Shown one piece after another: positions 7,857 to 16,887 of a stretch of 64,000 nt of DNA. This stretch comes from CAZACZ01 sp964483695 (GTDB lineage Bacteria > Deinococcota > Deinococci > Deinococcales > Trueperaceae). The DNA lies in contig CAZACZ010000002.1 of NCBI GenBank assembly GCA_964483695.1, forward strand, positions 1-64,000, written 5' to 3'. Under the pieces are notes generated by a model. It saw only the letters and a program-made list of their open reading frames with translations, was not told where the DNA came from and did not search any database. Position 1 is the first letter of the stretch. Each line of letters starts with the position of its first letter. The translations under genes and the position numbers were made by a program.

Positions 7857-9735
7857 GGCGCATTGTAGGCACGACCCGCGCCGGGGGACCGGTCGTGACG
7901 TCGAGCACCCCGCGCGGCGCCACCAGGATCTCGCGCCCCGCGAGGTCGAGGCGTTCGCCCAGCACGTGCGATCCGAGTCCCGGCAGGGCATACGGGTCCG
8001 CTGCCGAGGCGTCCACCGCGTACCCCAGGTCGTCGAGCGAGCCCACCGTCACCGTGCTCAACGGTGTCGGTATGCCGACGTTCAGCCACCCGGTCATCAG
8101 CTCGGCGCCGAACGTCGCTTCGTCCCAGTGCCCGCACTGCGTGCCCGGACCGCCCTCGTCCTCCACCGGCAACGCACCGGAGCCGCCCAGAGCGTTCCAC
8201 GCCAGGTTCGCCTCGGTGCCCGTGAACGTCGGAGGCACCACGAAGCCGGTCGCCGAGCGGCAATCCGAGGCACCGACCGGCACGTAGTCGAGCAGGTCGT
8301 GGTAGGGCGCGAACTCCCACAGCGTCCCGAACCCCATCACGTGGCCCAGTTCGTGCGTGATGGTGTCGACCAGGGCGCCGCTCGACTGCAGCCCCGGTAG
8401 GTCGAGTGCGTCGAAGGCCATGAACCCCACGGCAGTGAGGCCCCCGTCGGCACCGCCGCTGCGCAGCAGGCACGGCCCGGCGTAGCCGAGCAGGCCGCCC
8501 GGCGCCTCGCTGAAGGTCGTGACGAACACCACCAGGTCGTCGATGGTGCCGGTGTAGGCGGGCTCCCCACGTCCGCAACTGCCGTTGGCGGGAAGCGCGA
8601 CGGCGATGTCGACCACGTCCTCGATCACGACGTCCTCCCAGCGAGCGGCGGCGGCTTCGAACGTGGCCATCTGCGTAGGCGTGAGCAAGTGGTCGAAGAA
8701 CACGAGGTCGACGTCGTAGGCGGACGTCGGCACGATCGCTTCCCGGACGACGTTGCGCACGGCCGTCGTGGCGTTACCGCCGTGATCGCGCGCCGTCACG
8801 GTGATCTGGGTCGACCCGAGCGGCAGCGGGATCGGACCGCACGGGTAGGCGTCGCCGCTCGGCGGTCCGCACGCGTCGGTGTCGCCGTGATCGGTGGCGT
8901 ACCGAACCGAGGCGACGCCGCCGTCATCGGTGGCGGTGGCGACCAGCTCGATCGACGACACCGTCACGGTGGCGCCCTCCTCCACCCCGGACAGCGTCAG
9001 CGTCGGCGGTGTCCGGTCGGGCGACGCGCGGCGCACGTGAAGCACCACCGACGCCGCGTTCTCGGCGGCGTCGCGCGCCGTGACGCTCAGGACCGTGTCC
9101 CCCAGCGGCAGCGGGACCGGACCGCACGGGTAGATGTCGTCGCCGGCGGGCGCGCATGCGCCGCTGGCGCCATGGTCGGTGGCGAAGGCCACCGAGGCGA
9201 CGCCGACGTCGTCGCTGGCCACGGCGGTGACGACCACCACCTCGCTCGTCACCACCGCACCGTCCTCGAGGCCGAGGAGCGTGAGCGTGGGGGGCGTGAC
9301 GTCGGCGGGCGCGGCGCGACGCACGCGCAGGACGAGCGAGGCGACGTTGGAGGCAGCGTCGAAGGCGCGCACCAGCACGGTGTTGGCCCCGACGACGAGC
9401 GGCACGGGGCCGCAGACGTAGTCGTCACCCGCGACTGCGGCGCAGCTTCCGCTGGACGCATGGTCGGTCAGGAAGGTCACCGCGACGACGCCTCGGTCGT
9501 CGATCGCGCGCACGTCGATGGTGATGGAGTCGTGTGCTACCAGTTCGTCGTCCACGAACCCCGGAGCCTGGAGGACCGGTGGGTCGGTGTCCGTAGGGGC
9601 GGCGCATGCTGCCAACGCGATGGCGACGAGGACGACCCACGAGGACGCGCCGCGCTTGCCCCGGCACCCAACCGCCGCAAGGCCGTGCAACCGCGTCCAC
9701 CACGAACCGAAGCCGTGGCGCTGCGGGCGCCTCAC
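7828..9735 (-). CDS. Leishmanolysin-like (M8-type) metalloprotease lipoprotein with three bacterial Ig-like repeats
   Basis: A 635-residue secreted protein. The N-terminus has a basic stretch, a hydrophobic core and a lipobox LAAC. Three repeats of about 95 residues follow, each with a DPP- or TPP-type opening, a TDH signature and a cysteine pair (for example TDHGASGAC ... YPCGPVPLP). The C-terminal half carries zinc motif HELGHVMGFG, fitting HExxHxxGxx metallopeptidases. GTG start; a TAGCGT box ends 5 bases before it, so the mRNA may be leaderless. It is followed with a 29-base overlap by the cyclase-like regulator. Likely acts at the cell surface on proteins; substrate unknown. Confidence 0.8.
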   Translation of the reverse strand: MRRPQRHGFGSWWTRLHGLAAVGCRGKRGASSWVVLVAIALAACAAPTDTDPPVLQAPGFVDDELVAHDSITIDVRAIDDRGVVAVTFLTDHASSGSCAAVAGDDYVCGPVPLVVGANTVLVRAFDAASNVASLVLRVRRAAPADVTPPTLTLLGLEDGAVVTSEVVVVTAVASDDVGVASVAFATDHGASGACAPAGDDIYPCGPVPLPLGDTVLSVTARDAAENAASVVLHVRRASPDRTPPTLTLSGVEEGATVTVSSIELVATATDDGGVASVRYATDHGDTDACGPPSGDAYPCGPIPLPLGSTQITVTARDHGGNATTAVRNVVREAIVPTSAYDVDLVFFDHLLTPTQMATFEAAAARWEDVVIEDVVDIAVALPANGSCGRGEPAYTGTIDDLVVFVTTFSEAPGGLLGYAGPCLLRSGGADGGLTAVGFMAFDALDLPGLQSSGALVDTITHELGHVMGFGTLWEFAPYHDLLDYVPVGASDCRSATGFVVPPTFTGTEANLAWNALGGSGALPVEDEGGPGTQCGHWDEATFGAELMTGWLNVGIPTPLSTVTVGSLDDLGYAVDASAADPYALPGLGSHVLGERLDLAGREILVAPRGVLDVTTGPPARVVPTMRHGSQPPGGP

Positions 9736-10047
9736 ACCTCACGCTAGCACGGACTGGCGCTCGCCCGATGACCGTGCGTGTCGCCCCCCACCGGCTCCCA
9801 TCGGCCGTGGGTGACGGGAGGGCGGACCGTGCGATCCCACGCATCTCGCGGCCGCCGGCGCTATGCTGGAAGTACCCTGGCGACGGAAATCGCTTCCCCT
9901 GGTCGGAGGTGAAGGAGGCGCGGAGGTTCTCCGCGCATCGCCGCATACCGAGCCGACGCGCAGACCGCCCGAACCCGGCCCCGCGCCCACGGTCGCGTGC
10001 TCGGCCCGGCCCCTTCGGATGCCCTGCGGGGCCGCTAGGGGGAAGGG
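9736..10047. other. Divergent intergenic region with a possible long 5' leader
   Basis: Between the metalloprotease (minus) and a lipoprotein gene (plus). A TATGCT box at 9862-9867 could give the plus-strand gene a leader of about 170 bases, ending in the ribosome site AGGGGGAAGGG just before ATG. The leader is purine-rich in its first third (around 9900-9935) and GC-rich after that. I compared it by eye with c-di-GMP, cobalamin, TPP and glycine riboswitch consensus motifs and could not assign it. Confidence 0.4.
9741..9746 (-). promoter_or_regulatory. Candidate -10 box of a leaderless promoter (metalloprotease gene)
   Basis: TAGCGT on the minus strand sits 5 bases before the GTG start, the spacing expected when transcription starts at the start codon. 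Confidence 0.45.
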
Positions 10048-11682
10048 ATGAAACGCCTCGCTTCCGCTCTGGCCCTAGGCTTCGTGGTGGCCATCGGTTT
10101 GTTGTCCGCCTGCAACCAGGCACCGCCCATCGTCCCGGACCTGCAGATCAGTCCGGTCGCCGCGACCGTCTCGGCGGGTGGCGCCGGTCAGACCTTCACC
10201 GCCACTCTCCAGAACAGCAGTGCCACCGTCGTGTGGAGCTTGACCGGGAACGGATCCATCACGCCGTCCACCGGGCTCACCACCACGTACACGCCGCCTG
10301 CTGCAGTCGCTGCCACCGAGGCGGCCGTACTCACCGCGACAGCGGGGAGCTTGACCGAATCGGCCACCATCACCATCAACCCGGCCGCCCCGCCTGCCAC
10401 CATCACCGTGAGCGGCAGCGTCCTGAAGTTCAACGGGGACGCCGCCAGCGGCATCAACGTGCAGATCGACGACGCCGCCGGCATGACGCTGAACACGTTG
10501 AGCACCGACCTCGACCCGACGGCCACCGACCCGAGCGGGAACTTCACCATCCCGAACGTCACGCCGCCGTACACCCTGTCGGTCATCCCGCCCGTCGGCA
10601 ACGAAGTGCCGCAGACCTGGACGAACGTGACGCGCGCCGACCCGATCGTGGTCATCAACCCGTTCACCGGCGCCGCGACCTTCTGCGCCACCCCCGCCCC
10701 TGGCACCATCAACGTGACGCTGACCAACGTGGTCGGCGCAGGCAACGTCGGTCAGGTGGTGTTCGTCGGCGAAGGCATCGATCACCTCGAGATCTACTCC
10801 TACGCCGCCTCCGCGCTGATGCTGCCGGGCAGTTCGGCCATCGCCATCACCGTCCCGTTCGACCCGTCGCTGTGCAAGACGGTGATCAGCGGCAAGCTCA
10901 TCTACCTCGAGCGCAACGTCAGCGGTGCGATCGTGAACACCGGCACGGCGAACGTCTCGGTGCCCACCGGGAACGTCGTGGATGCGCAGATCACGGTGCT
11001 CACCGGCACCACCAAGAGCGTCGCCGGGACCGTGAACTTCCCGGTCGGCACCACCGACGGCCTCGTCTACTTGGTCCTCAAGGTGGGCGGCGCGAGCGTG
11101 CTCATCGAGGCCCAAGACGTCGACATCGTGGATCCGGACTACGACATCGCGGCTCCGGAGCTGCCGGGCGTGCAGTACCGCAGCTTCGTGATCGCCGGCT
11201 CGTTCATCGGTGCCCAGGTCCAGTGGGCGTACTCCGACGTGCTCACGCTCCCGGCCTTGAACGTCAACCTGAACCTGCCGAGCCTCGGTGAGACCATCAC
11301 CCCGGCCGGTGCGATCGGCACGGACGTCACGCCTACCTTCCGCTACGTGCAGATCACCGGCACGAACCTCAACTACGCGTACTTCGAGGATGACCCGTTC
11401 ACGGGCACGGTCCAGTGGATCGGTGCGACGCAGGCCACCTCGATCACCCTGCCCGAACTGGCTGCCCCGGCGCGGCTGACCGCCGGCACCATGGTGGCCC
11501 CCAACTACTACCTGTGGGCGCCGCTGAACTCGCTGAACATCCGGGCGGGCGGCGACTCCGACACCATGCTCGACGGGCGCCAGGTGAAGAAGCTGTACTT
11601 CGGCCTGTTCGCGTTGGCCAACCCCGACGTGATCAGCGCGGGCTCGTACAACATCTGGGCGACCAGCTTCAACCTGCCGTGA
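10048..11682 (+). CDS. Surface lipoprotein with Ig-like and carboxypeptidase-regulatory-like domains
   Basis: 544 residues. The signal ends in lipobox LLSAC (lipidated Cys near residue 22). Residues about 30-115 look like a bacterial Ig-like (Big) domain; residues about 118-180 resemble a carboxypeptidase-regulatory or CNA-B-like beta sandwich (SGSVLKFNGDAASGINVQ). The rest is beta-rich without a recognised catalytic motif. Strong Shine-Dalgarno (GGGGGAAGGG) before the ATG. Probably an envelope structural or binding protein; function unknown. It is monocistronic, ending before a GC-rich hairpin. Confidence 0.75.
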   Translation: MKRLASALALGFVVAIGLLSACNQAPPIVPDLQISPVAATVSAGGAGQTFTATLQNSSATVVWSLTGNGSITPSTGLTTTYTPPAAVAATEAAVLTATAGSLTESATITINPAAPPATITVSGSVLKFNGDAASGINVQIDDAAGMTLNTLSTDLDPTATDPSGNFTIPNVTPPYTLSVIPPVGNEVPQTWTNVTRADPIVVINPFTGAATFCATPAPGTINVTLTNVVGAGNVGQVVFVGEGIDHLEIYSYAASALMLPGSSAIAITVPFDPSLCKTVISGKLIYLERNVSGAIVNTGTANVSVPTGNVVDAQITVLTGTTKSVAGTVNFPVGTTDGLVYLVLKVGGASVLIEAQDVDIVDPDYDIAAPELPGVQYRSFVIAGSFIGAQVQWAYSDVLTLPALNVNLNLPSLGETITPAGAIGTDVTPTFRYVQITGTNLNYAYFEDDPFTGTVQWIGATQATSITLPELAAPARLTAGTMVAPNYYLWAPLNSLNIRAGGDSDTMLDGRQVKKLYFGLFALANPDVISAGSYNIWATSFNLP

Positions 11683-11722
11683 GGTCCGAGCGAAGCCGAG
11701 GTAGTAGCCGAACCTCGACTCC

Positions 11723-11750
11723 GTGGGGCGGGTATCGATGCCCGCCCCAC
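11723..11750. terminator. GC-rich hairpin between convergent lipoprotein genes
   Basis: Perfect 10-base stem GTGGGGCGGG / CCCGCCCCAC with an 8-base loop. There is no T tract on either side, so termination may need other factors, but its place between two convergent genes fits a shared terminator. Confidence 0.65.
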
Positions 11751-11802
11751 GAGCTTCCTCGCGCGCCCTCGACCCACCGACCAGCAAGGCGCCGTGGTGC
11801 CT

Positions 11803-12678
11803 TCATCGCGGCCGGGCGTAGATGGCCACCTCCACCGCACCGGTGTTGCCGCCCGTCGACGCCACCACCCGGAAGGTGAACTCCTGGCCGCTGCCGGTGG
11901 CGGCGAAGTCGTACCTGCCGGCCGCGTCCGGCACGTCGAACGGCCCGAACACCTCGCCGCGCTCGTTGACGACCTCGAAGCTCCGGATCTCGGCGCTCGT
12001 GACCATGGTGCGCGTCCAGAAGCCGAAGCCCACCACCTCCGTCGGCTCGGCCAAGCGGATGGTCAGGTAGGCGCCGTCGCCGTCACCACGCGACGACCAC
12101 TCGCTGCGCGGGTCGCCGTCGATCGCGTTCCGCGCCGCGTACGCGCCGCCGAACTCGCTGCTCACCGCCACGATCTCGGCCCCAGCTTCCGCGGTGGCCA
12201 CGTTCACGCCCAGAGGCGCCGTACCGGCCGCCGCAAGCGTTCGGAAGCGCAAGATCTCGCTGGCATAGAATTGTCCGGTCGCGTCGCTTCCTTGCAGTCG
12301 GTAGAGGTACTCGGTGTCCGGCTCGAGGCCCCGGAGCAGCACCCGGTGCTCGCGGTGCGCGGCCGCGCCCATGTTCGCGTCCAAGGCGAGCTCGCCGAAC
12401 GCTTCGCTGCGGCCGAACACCACGACGCACGCCAGGTCGACGGTCGTCGTCACGACGAGCGTCGCCGACGTGGCGGTGACCTCGCTCACGGCGATCGGAC
12501 CCTCGACCACGGAGTCGATCGGGAGGGAGGCGAGGGGCTGCGACGCGGCCGTCCCGCAGGCGGCCACGACGCACAGAGCCGCCAGCCATCGCGGGACGGA
12601 AGCTCCACGTGGCGACGGCGCACACGCGCTCCGTTCTTGCGTCTTCGGACCTTCGTGCATGCGCGACCTCGCTGTCAT
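11803..12678 (-). CDS. Lipoprotein with fibronectin-III-like and F5/8-type C (discoidin-like) domains
   Basis: 291 residues from the ATG chosen because GAGGAGGT lies 6 bases upstream; longer open frame upstream has no such site. The signal peptide ends in lipobox VVAAC. Residues about 60-140 have an FN3-like pattern (LLRGLEPDTEYLYRL), and the C-terminal 140 residues resemble a discoidin/F5-8C carbohydrate-binding domain (AIDGDPRSEWSS, YLTIRLAEPTEVVGF). Likely an envelope-anchored glycan- or surface-binding protein. No catalytic residues seen. Confidence 0.75.
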   Translation of the reverse strand: MTARSRMHEGPKTQERSACAPSPRGASVPRWLAALCVVAACGTAASQPLASLPIDSVVEGPIAVSEVTATSATLVVTTTVDLACVVVFGRSEAFGELALDANMGAAAHREHRVLLRGLEPDTEYLYRLQGSDATGQFYASEILRFRTLAAAGTAPLGVNVATAEAGAEIVAVSSEFGGAYAARNAIDGDPRSEWSSRGDGDGAYLTIRLAEPTEVVGFGFWTRTMVTSAEIRSFEVVNERGEVFGPFDVPDAAGRYDFAATGSGQEFTFRVVASTGGNTGAVEVAIYARPR

Positions 12679-12765
12679 CGCCCACCTCCTCGTGCTTCGA
12701 CCGGTGCCACGCATCTCGCCCGTCGTCGGATCCGTCGCCCGCTCCGGCACGCAACCCGACGGCGC

Positions 12766-13062
12766 CTATAGAACGCGCAGGAGGAACTCGACCTGGTCGC
12801 CCGCGGCGAGGCTCGCCGCCTTGCGGACCGCGGCCTTCACGGGAAGAAGATAGCAGCGCAGCGTGGTGTCGTAGAAGATCGACGTGCGCCACCGGGTATC
12901 GCCGATCGTGACGTCCACCCGAAGCGAGCCGAACCCGGGGCTCATCATCCCGAACCGTTCCCGGATGTCCGCCGACGTGGCCTCCGGGACGGTGATGAAG
13001 TACCATCCGTCGGCGCTGGGATGGCGCCACATCTGGGCTTGCAGCTCGAAGCTACCGTCCAT
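12766..13062 (-). CDS. DUF1905 family protein
   Basis: 98 residues matching the small beta-barrel DUF1905 family: a WYFITVPE segment near the start, FGSLRVDVTIGDTRWRTSIF in the middle and a terminal VEFLLRVL strand. The function of the family is not established. GGAAGG lies about 9 bases before the ATG. Stands alone between a lipoprotein gene and the cyd operon, in the same direction as both. Confidence 0.8.
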   Translation of the reverse strand: MDGSFELQAQMWRHPSADGWYFITVPEATSADIRERFGMMSPGFGSLRVDVTIGDTRWRTSIFYDTTLRCYLLPVKAAVRKAASLAAGDQVEFLLRVL

Positions 13063-13179
13063 CGACCCCGCCTTCCGCTCGTGGACAGGTTCGCTCGGCT
13101 ACGCGTCGCTCGTGACGTCGCCAAGCGTCGACCGGGCCCCTTGGCGCGAAGGTAGCACGGCGGTCCGCCGGCCCGTCGC

Positions 13180-14997
13180 TCACACCCCCAGTCGTTCTTG
13201 CTGGGCGCGGTACATGCGCGCGTAGCGTCCCCCGCTTGCCAGCAGCTCGCGGTGGGTCCCCCGCTCCAGGATCGCGCCGCCTTCCAGCACCACGACCTCG
13301 TCGAACGTCTCCAGGCCGACGAGGCGATGGGTGATCATCAGCACGCTCTTGCCGGTCATCGCCCCGTCCAGGGCGCGCAGCAGGCGCCGCTCGTGGCCGG
13401 CGTCGAGGTTGGCAGTGACCTCGTCCAGGACCAGGATCGGGCGATCGGCCAGCACCACCCGCGCCAGCCCGAGACGCTGCCGTTCCCCGGCGGAGAGCCG
13501 CAGCCCCTGCTCGCCGATCTCGGTGTCGATGCCGTGCGGCAGGCCGCGCACGACGTCGTCGAGTTGCGCGACGCCCAGCGCTCGCCACAGGGCCTCGTCG
13601 TCGGCATCGGGCGCGGCGATGCGCAGGTTGGCGCGCACGCTGGTGGCGAACAGCGTGGTGTGCTGCGAGAACACCGCGACCAAGCGGCGCAGCTCGTCCT
13701 GGGCGTACTGGGGTAGCTCGTGACCGCCGAGCAGGATGCGCCCCTCGGTGGGGTCCCAGAACCGAACCAGCAGCTGACCGAGCGTGCTCTTCCCCGCGCC
13801 CGACGGGCCCACCACGGCCACGCGCCGGCCGGGCTCGAGGCGGAAGCTGACGTTCCTCAGCACCGGACGCCGATCGTAGGTGAACCCCACGGCCTCGAAC
13901 CGCACCGTCGTGTCCTTCGGCGTGGCGGGGTGCTCCGGGTCCCGGACGGCCGGCTCCTCGTCGGCGATCGCCAGCAACCGCTCGCCGGCGCGGCGCGCGC
14001 GCGGTGCCAGCAGCCACGCGCTGCCGAGCGGCTGCACCGCCTCGAAGGCGGCCATGACGCCGAGCGCCACCGCCGCCAAGGTGGCCCCGCCGAGCGTCCC
14101 GTCCCGCACCGACGGCACGGCCACGACCAGCGTCATCAGCGTGGCCAGGAGCATGCACCCCAGCACCAGCGCGGCCTGCAGGGCCGATACGGTCGCGAGC
14201 CTGCGCTGGGCCCGGGCGACGGCCTCGTCCAGCGCAGCGAGCTCGTCGAGCTGCTCCTGGTCTCGGTTCATCAGCAGCAAGTCCGCCATGCCCTGCAGGG
14301 CCTCGACCGCTGCCGCGGCGTAGCGGGCGCGGGCGTCTACCAGGTCCCGGCCCGGGGCCGCGGCCAGGCGTCGCACCAACGCCGGCACCGCCACCCCCGC
14401 GAGAAGCAGGAACGCGCCCACCACCAGCGCCAGGCCCGGGTCCAACAGCGCCAGGACCAGCAGCACGATCGTCGCCGTGCCGGCCGCCACCAGCACCGGC
14501 GCGACCACGCGCAGGTAGGCGAACTGCAGGGTATCGACGTCGCCGACGAGGAGGTTCAGGAGGTCCCCGGAGCGCCGGCCCACCAAGCGCGCCGGCGCCA
14601 ACGGTTCGAGCCGTTGGTACAGCCAGGTCCGCATCCGCGCCAGCAGACGGAACGTGAGGTCGTGCGACACCAGCCGCTCGAGGTACCGCAAGGCGGCACG
14701 CGCGATTCCGAAGAAGCGCACCGCGGTGACGAGGAGCATCAACTCGAGGATGGTCTCCGGCCGCAACGCCGCGCGCGAGATCAAGGAGCCAGAGCTCGCC
14801 ATCAGGCCAACGCCGGCCAGGAGCATGCCGATGCCGAGCGCCACGGACGCGAGCACGCGCCCCCACTCCGACCGCAAGGCGACCGCCAGCCGCGCCAGCG
14901 CGTCGGTCCGCTCCGGGTCGTTCGCGCCCACGACTGCCCCAGGCACGGCCCTCCGCGGCCTTCGCGGCGCCGTTCGCTCGTTCGCGTACGTGCTCAC
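13180..14997 (-). CDS. cydC: Thiol reductant ABC exporter subunit CydC
   Basis: 605 residues: an N-terminal six-helix type-1 ABC exporter membrane domain (about 40-330) and a C-terminal ATPase with Walker A GPSGAGKST, signature LSAGERQRLGLARV, Walker B ILVLDEVTANLD and the switch His in MITHRL. CydC pairs with CydD to export cysteine/glutathione or haem-related reductants needed to assemble cytochrome bd. GTG start overlaps the cydD stop by 4 bases (GTGA). Last gene of cydABDC. Confidence 0.92.
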   Translation of the reverse strand: MSTYANERTAPRRPRRAVPGAVVGANDPERTDALARLAVALRSEWGRVLASVALGIGMLLAGVGLMASSGSLISRAALRPETILELMLLVTAVRFFGIARAALRYLERLVSHDLTFRLLARMRTWLYQRLEPLAPARLVGRRSGDLLNLLVGDVDTLQFAYLRVVAPVLVAAGTATIVLLVLALLDPGLALVVGAFLLLAGVAVPALVRRLAAAPGRDLVDARARYAAAAVEALQGMADLLLMNRDQEQLDELAALDEAVARAQRRLATVSALQAALVLGCMLLATLMTLVVAVPSVRDGTLGGATLAAVALGVMAAFEAVQPLGSAWLLAPRARRAGERLLAIADEEPAVRDPEHPATPKDTTVRFEAVGFTYDRRPVLRNVSFRLEPGRRVAVVGPSGAGKSTLGQLLVRFWDPTEGRILLGGHELPQYAQDELRRLVAVFSQHTTLFATSVRANLRIAAPDADDEALWRALGVAQLDDVVRGLPHGIDTEIGEQGLRLSAGERQRLGLARVVLADRPILVLDEVTANLDAGHERRLLRALDGAMTGKSVLMITHRLVGLETFDEVVVLEGGAILERGTHRELLASGGRYARMYRAQQERLGV

Positions 14998-16877
14998 GCG
15001 TCGCCTCGGACGAGGCGCGCGTACACGCCGTCGGCGGCCAGCAACTCGGCGTGGGAGCCGCGCTCCACCACGCGGCCGGCGTCGAGCACCACGACGACGT
15101 CGGCACGCGCCACGGTAGCGAGGCGGTGCGCGATGACGAGCACGGTGCGGCCCACGGCAAGCCGCTCCATGCCCGCCAACGCCTCGGCTTCGGTGTCGAC
15201 GTCGAGGTGCGCGCTCGCCTCGTCGAGGACCAGCAGCTTGGCGTCCTTCACGAAGGCGCGGGCGAGCGCGAGGCGCTGGCGCTCGCCACCGGACAACGTG
15301 ACCCCGTCCTCGCCGAGGACCGTGTCGTACCCCTGGGGCAAGCGCGTGACGAACGCATGCGCGGCGGCCTCGTTCGCCGCGGCCTCGACGTCGGCGTCGC
15401 TAGCGTCGCGGTTCGCCCACCGGAGGTTGTCGCGCACGCTGGCCGCGAACAGGTGGGGACGCTGCCCCACCCACCCCACCCGGCGCCGCCACGCGCGGAG
15501 ATCCAGCGTGTCCAGCGGCACCCCGTCCACCAGGACGCGCCCCTCGTCCGGCTCCAGGAAGCCGAGCACCAGCGCAGCCGCCGTGCTCTTCCCTGCCCCG
15601 CTGGGGCCCACCAGGGCCGTGACGGCGCCGCCGGCGAGGTCGAGGTCGACGCCGTCGAGCGCGGGCCGCGCCGCGCCCGGGTAGCGCACCGTCACGTGCT
15701 CGAGCCGGACGTGGGGCGGCCCGTCCGGCGGGAGCGACGCCTGGCCCGCGACCGCCAGCGGCCGGTCGAGCAGGCGGTACATCGACTCGGCGGCGGCGAC
15801 ACCTTCCATGCCGGCGTGGTGCTCGGCGGCGAGACGCCGGAACGGCAGGTAGTACTCGGGCGTGAGCAGCACCACCAGCAGCGCCGGGGCGAACTCCAGC
15901 CGCCCCTCCACCAAGCGGATCCCGATGCCCACGGCCACCATGGCGGTGGCGACGGTGGCGGCGAGCTCGAGCACGAACCCCGAGAGGAACGCCACCCGCA
16001 GGACGTCCATGGTGGCGCGCCGGTAGCTGTCCGCCACGGCCGCGATGGTGTCCGCTTGGGCGCGACCGCGGCCGAACAGCTTGAGCGTGGGGAGACCCTG
16101 CACGACGTCCAGGAAGTGGGCGCTGCTGCGGGTCAGCGTGCGCCACTGGCGGCGCGTCCGGGTGGCGGCCGCTTGGCCGAGGAGCCACATGAAGAGCGGG
16201 ACGAGGGGACCGGTGACCAGCAGCAGCGCGCCGCTGAGCGGGTCGACGCGCAACACCACCGCGGCCAGCGCGAGCGGCACCACGGCGACGGCGAGTGCGG
16301 CCGGGACGAAGCGTGCGAAGTACGGCTCGAGCTTGTCGACGCCGTCGCTCAGGGTGGCCACGAGGTCGCCGGTGCGCTCCGCCATCGACCTGGCAGGGCC
16401 GAGCGCCATCAGGTGCCGGGCCAGGCCCTGACGGAGCTCGGTCTGGAGCGCGATCGCCCGGCGCTGCGGCACGAGGTCGGCCACGACCTGCAGCGCCACG
16501 CGGCCAACGACCACGACGCCCAGCCAACCGAAGGTAGTCCGCAGGTCCGCCAGGTCGTCGCCGTGGAGGAAGGCGCCGTCGATCGCGCGCGTCAGCAAGC
16601 GCGCCTGCACCACCGCCAGGGCGGCGTAGACCAGGGCAGAGCCGAGCCCCGCCAGCACCAAGCGACGGTCCTGAAGTGCCCGGCGCAGGAGGCGCCGCTC
16701 GACCGACCGCGTCTGCAGCGAGGCTTCGTCCGAAGGTACGGCCGTGGCGCCGCGCGGTGCGTCACCGGCGCCGTCCTCGGCCGCCGCACGCTCCCCGGCG
16801 GGCGCGGCGGGCTCGACGGCGCCCGCGGGGTTCTCCCCGGCGAGGGCGACGCCTGGCATCGGACCGCCGACCGTCAC
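14994..16877 (-). CDS. cydD: Thiol reductant ABC exporter subunit CydD
   Basis: 627 residues with the same exporter architecture: membrane domain at about 75-365, ATPase with GPSGAGKSTAA, LSGGERQRLALARA and LLVLDEASAHLD. The N-terminal 50 residues are Ala/Gly/Pro-rich and probably disordered; an internal ATG at 16859 could be the real start, since no convincing ribosome site precedes the GTG. Ten bases separate it from cydB, and it overlaps cydC, so the four genes read as one operon. Confidence 0.92.
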   Translation of the reverse strand: MTVGGPMPGVALAGENPAGAVEPAAPAGERAAAEDGAGDAPRGATAVPSDEASLQTRSVERRLLRRALQDRRLVLAGLGSALVYAALAVVQARLLTRAIDGAFLHGDDLADLRTTFGWLGVVVVGRVALQVVADLVPQRRAIALQTELRQGLARHLMALGPARSMAERTGDLVATLSDGVDKLEPYFARFVPAALAVAVVPLALAAVVLRVDPLSGALLLVTGPLVPLFMWLLGQAAATRTRRQWRTLTRSSAHFLDVVQGLPTLKLFGRGRAQADTIAAVADSYRRATMDVLRVAFLSGFVLELAATVATAMVAVGIGIRLVEGRLEFAPALLVVLLTPEYYLPFRRLAAEHHAGMEGVAAAESMYRLLDRPLAVAGQASLPPDGPPHVRLEHVTVRYPGAARPALDGVDLDLAGGAVTALVGPSGAGKSTAAALVLGFLEPDEGRVLVDGVPLDTLDLRAWRRRVGWVGQRPHLFAASVRDNLRWANRDASDADVEAAANEAAAHAFVTRLPQGYDTVLGEDGVTLSGGERQRLALARAFVKDAKLLVLDEASAHLDVDTEAEALAGMERLAVGRTVLVIAHRLATVARADVVVVLDAGRVVERGSHAELLAADGVYARLVRGDA

Positions 16878-16887
16878 GCCGCCGGCT

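Noticed and set aside
9606..11291. 561-residue plus-strand frame
   Set aside because: Wrong frame over the lipoprotein gene, very His/Arg-rich, no start signal.
10075..11787. 570-residue minus-strand frame
   Set aside because: Antisense to the lipoprotein gene; no family motif.
13720..15684. 654-residue plus-strand frame
   Set aside because: Antisense to cydC/cydD.
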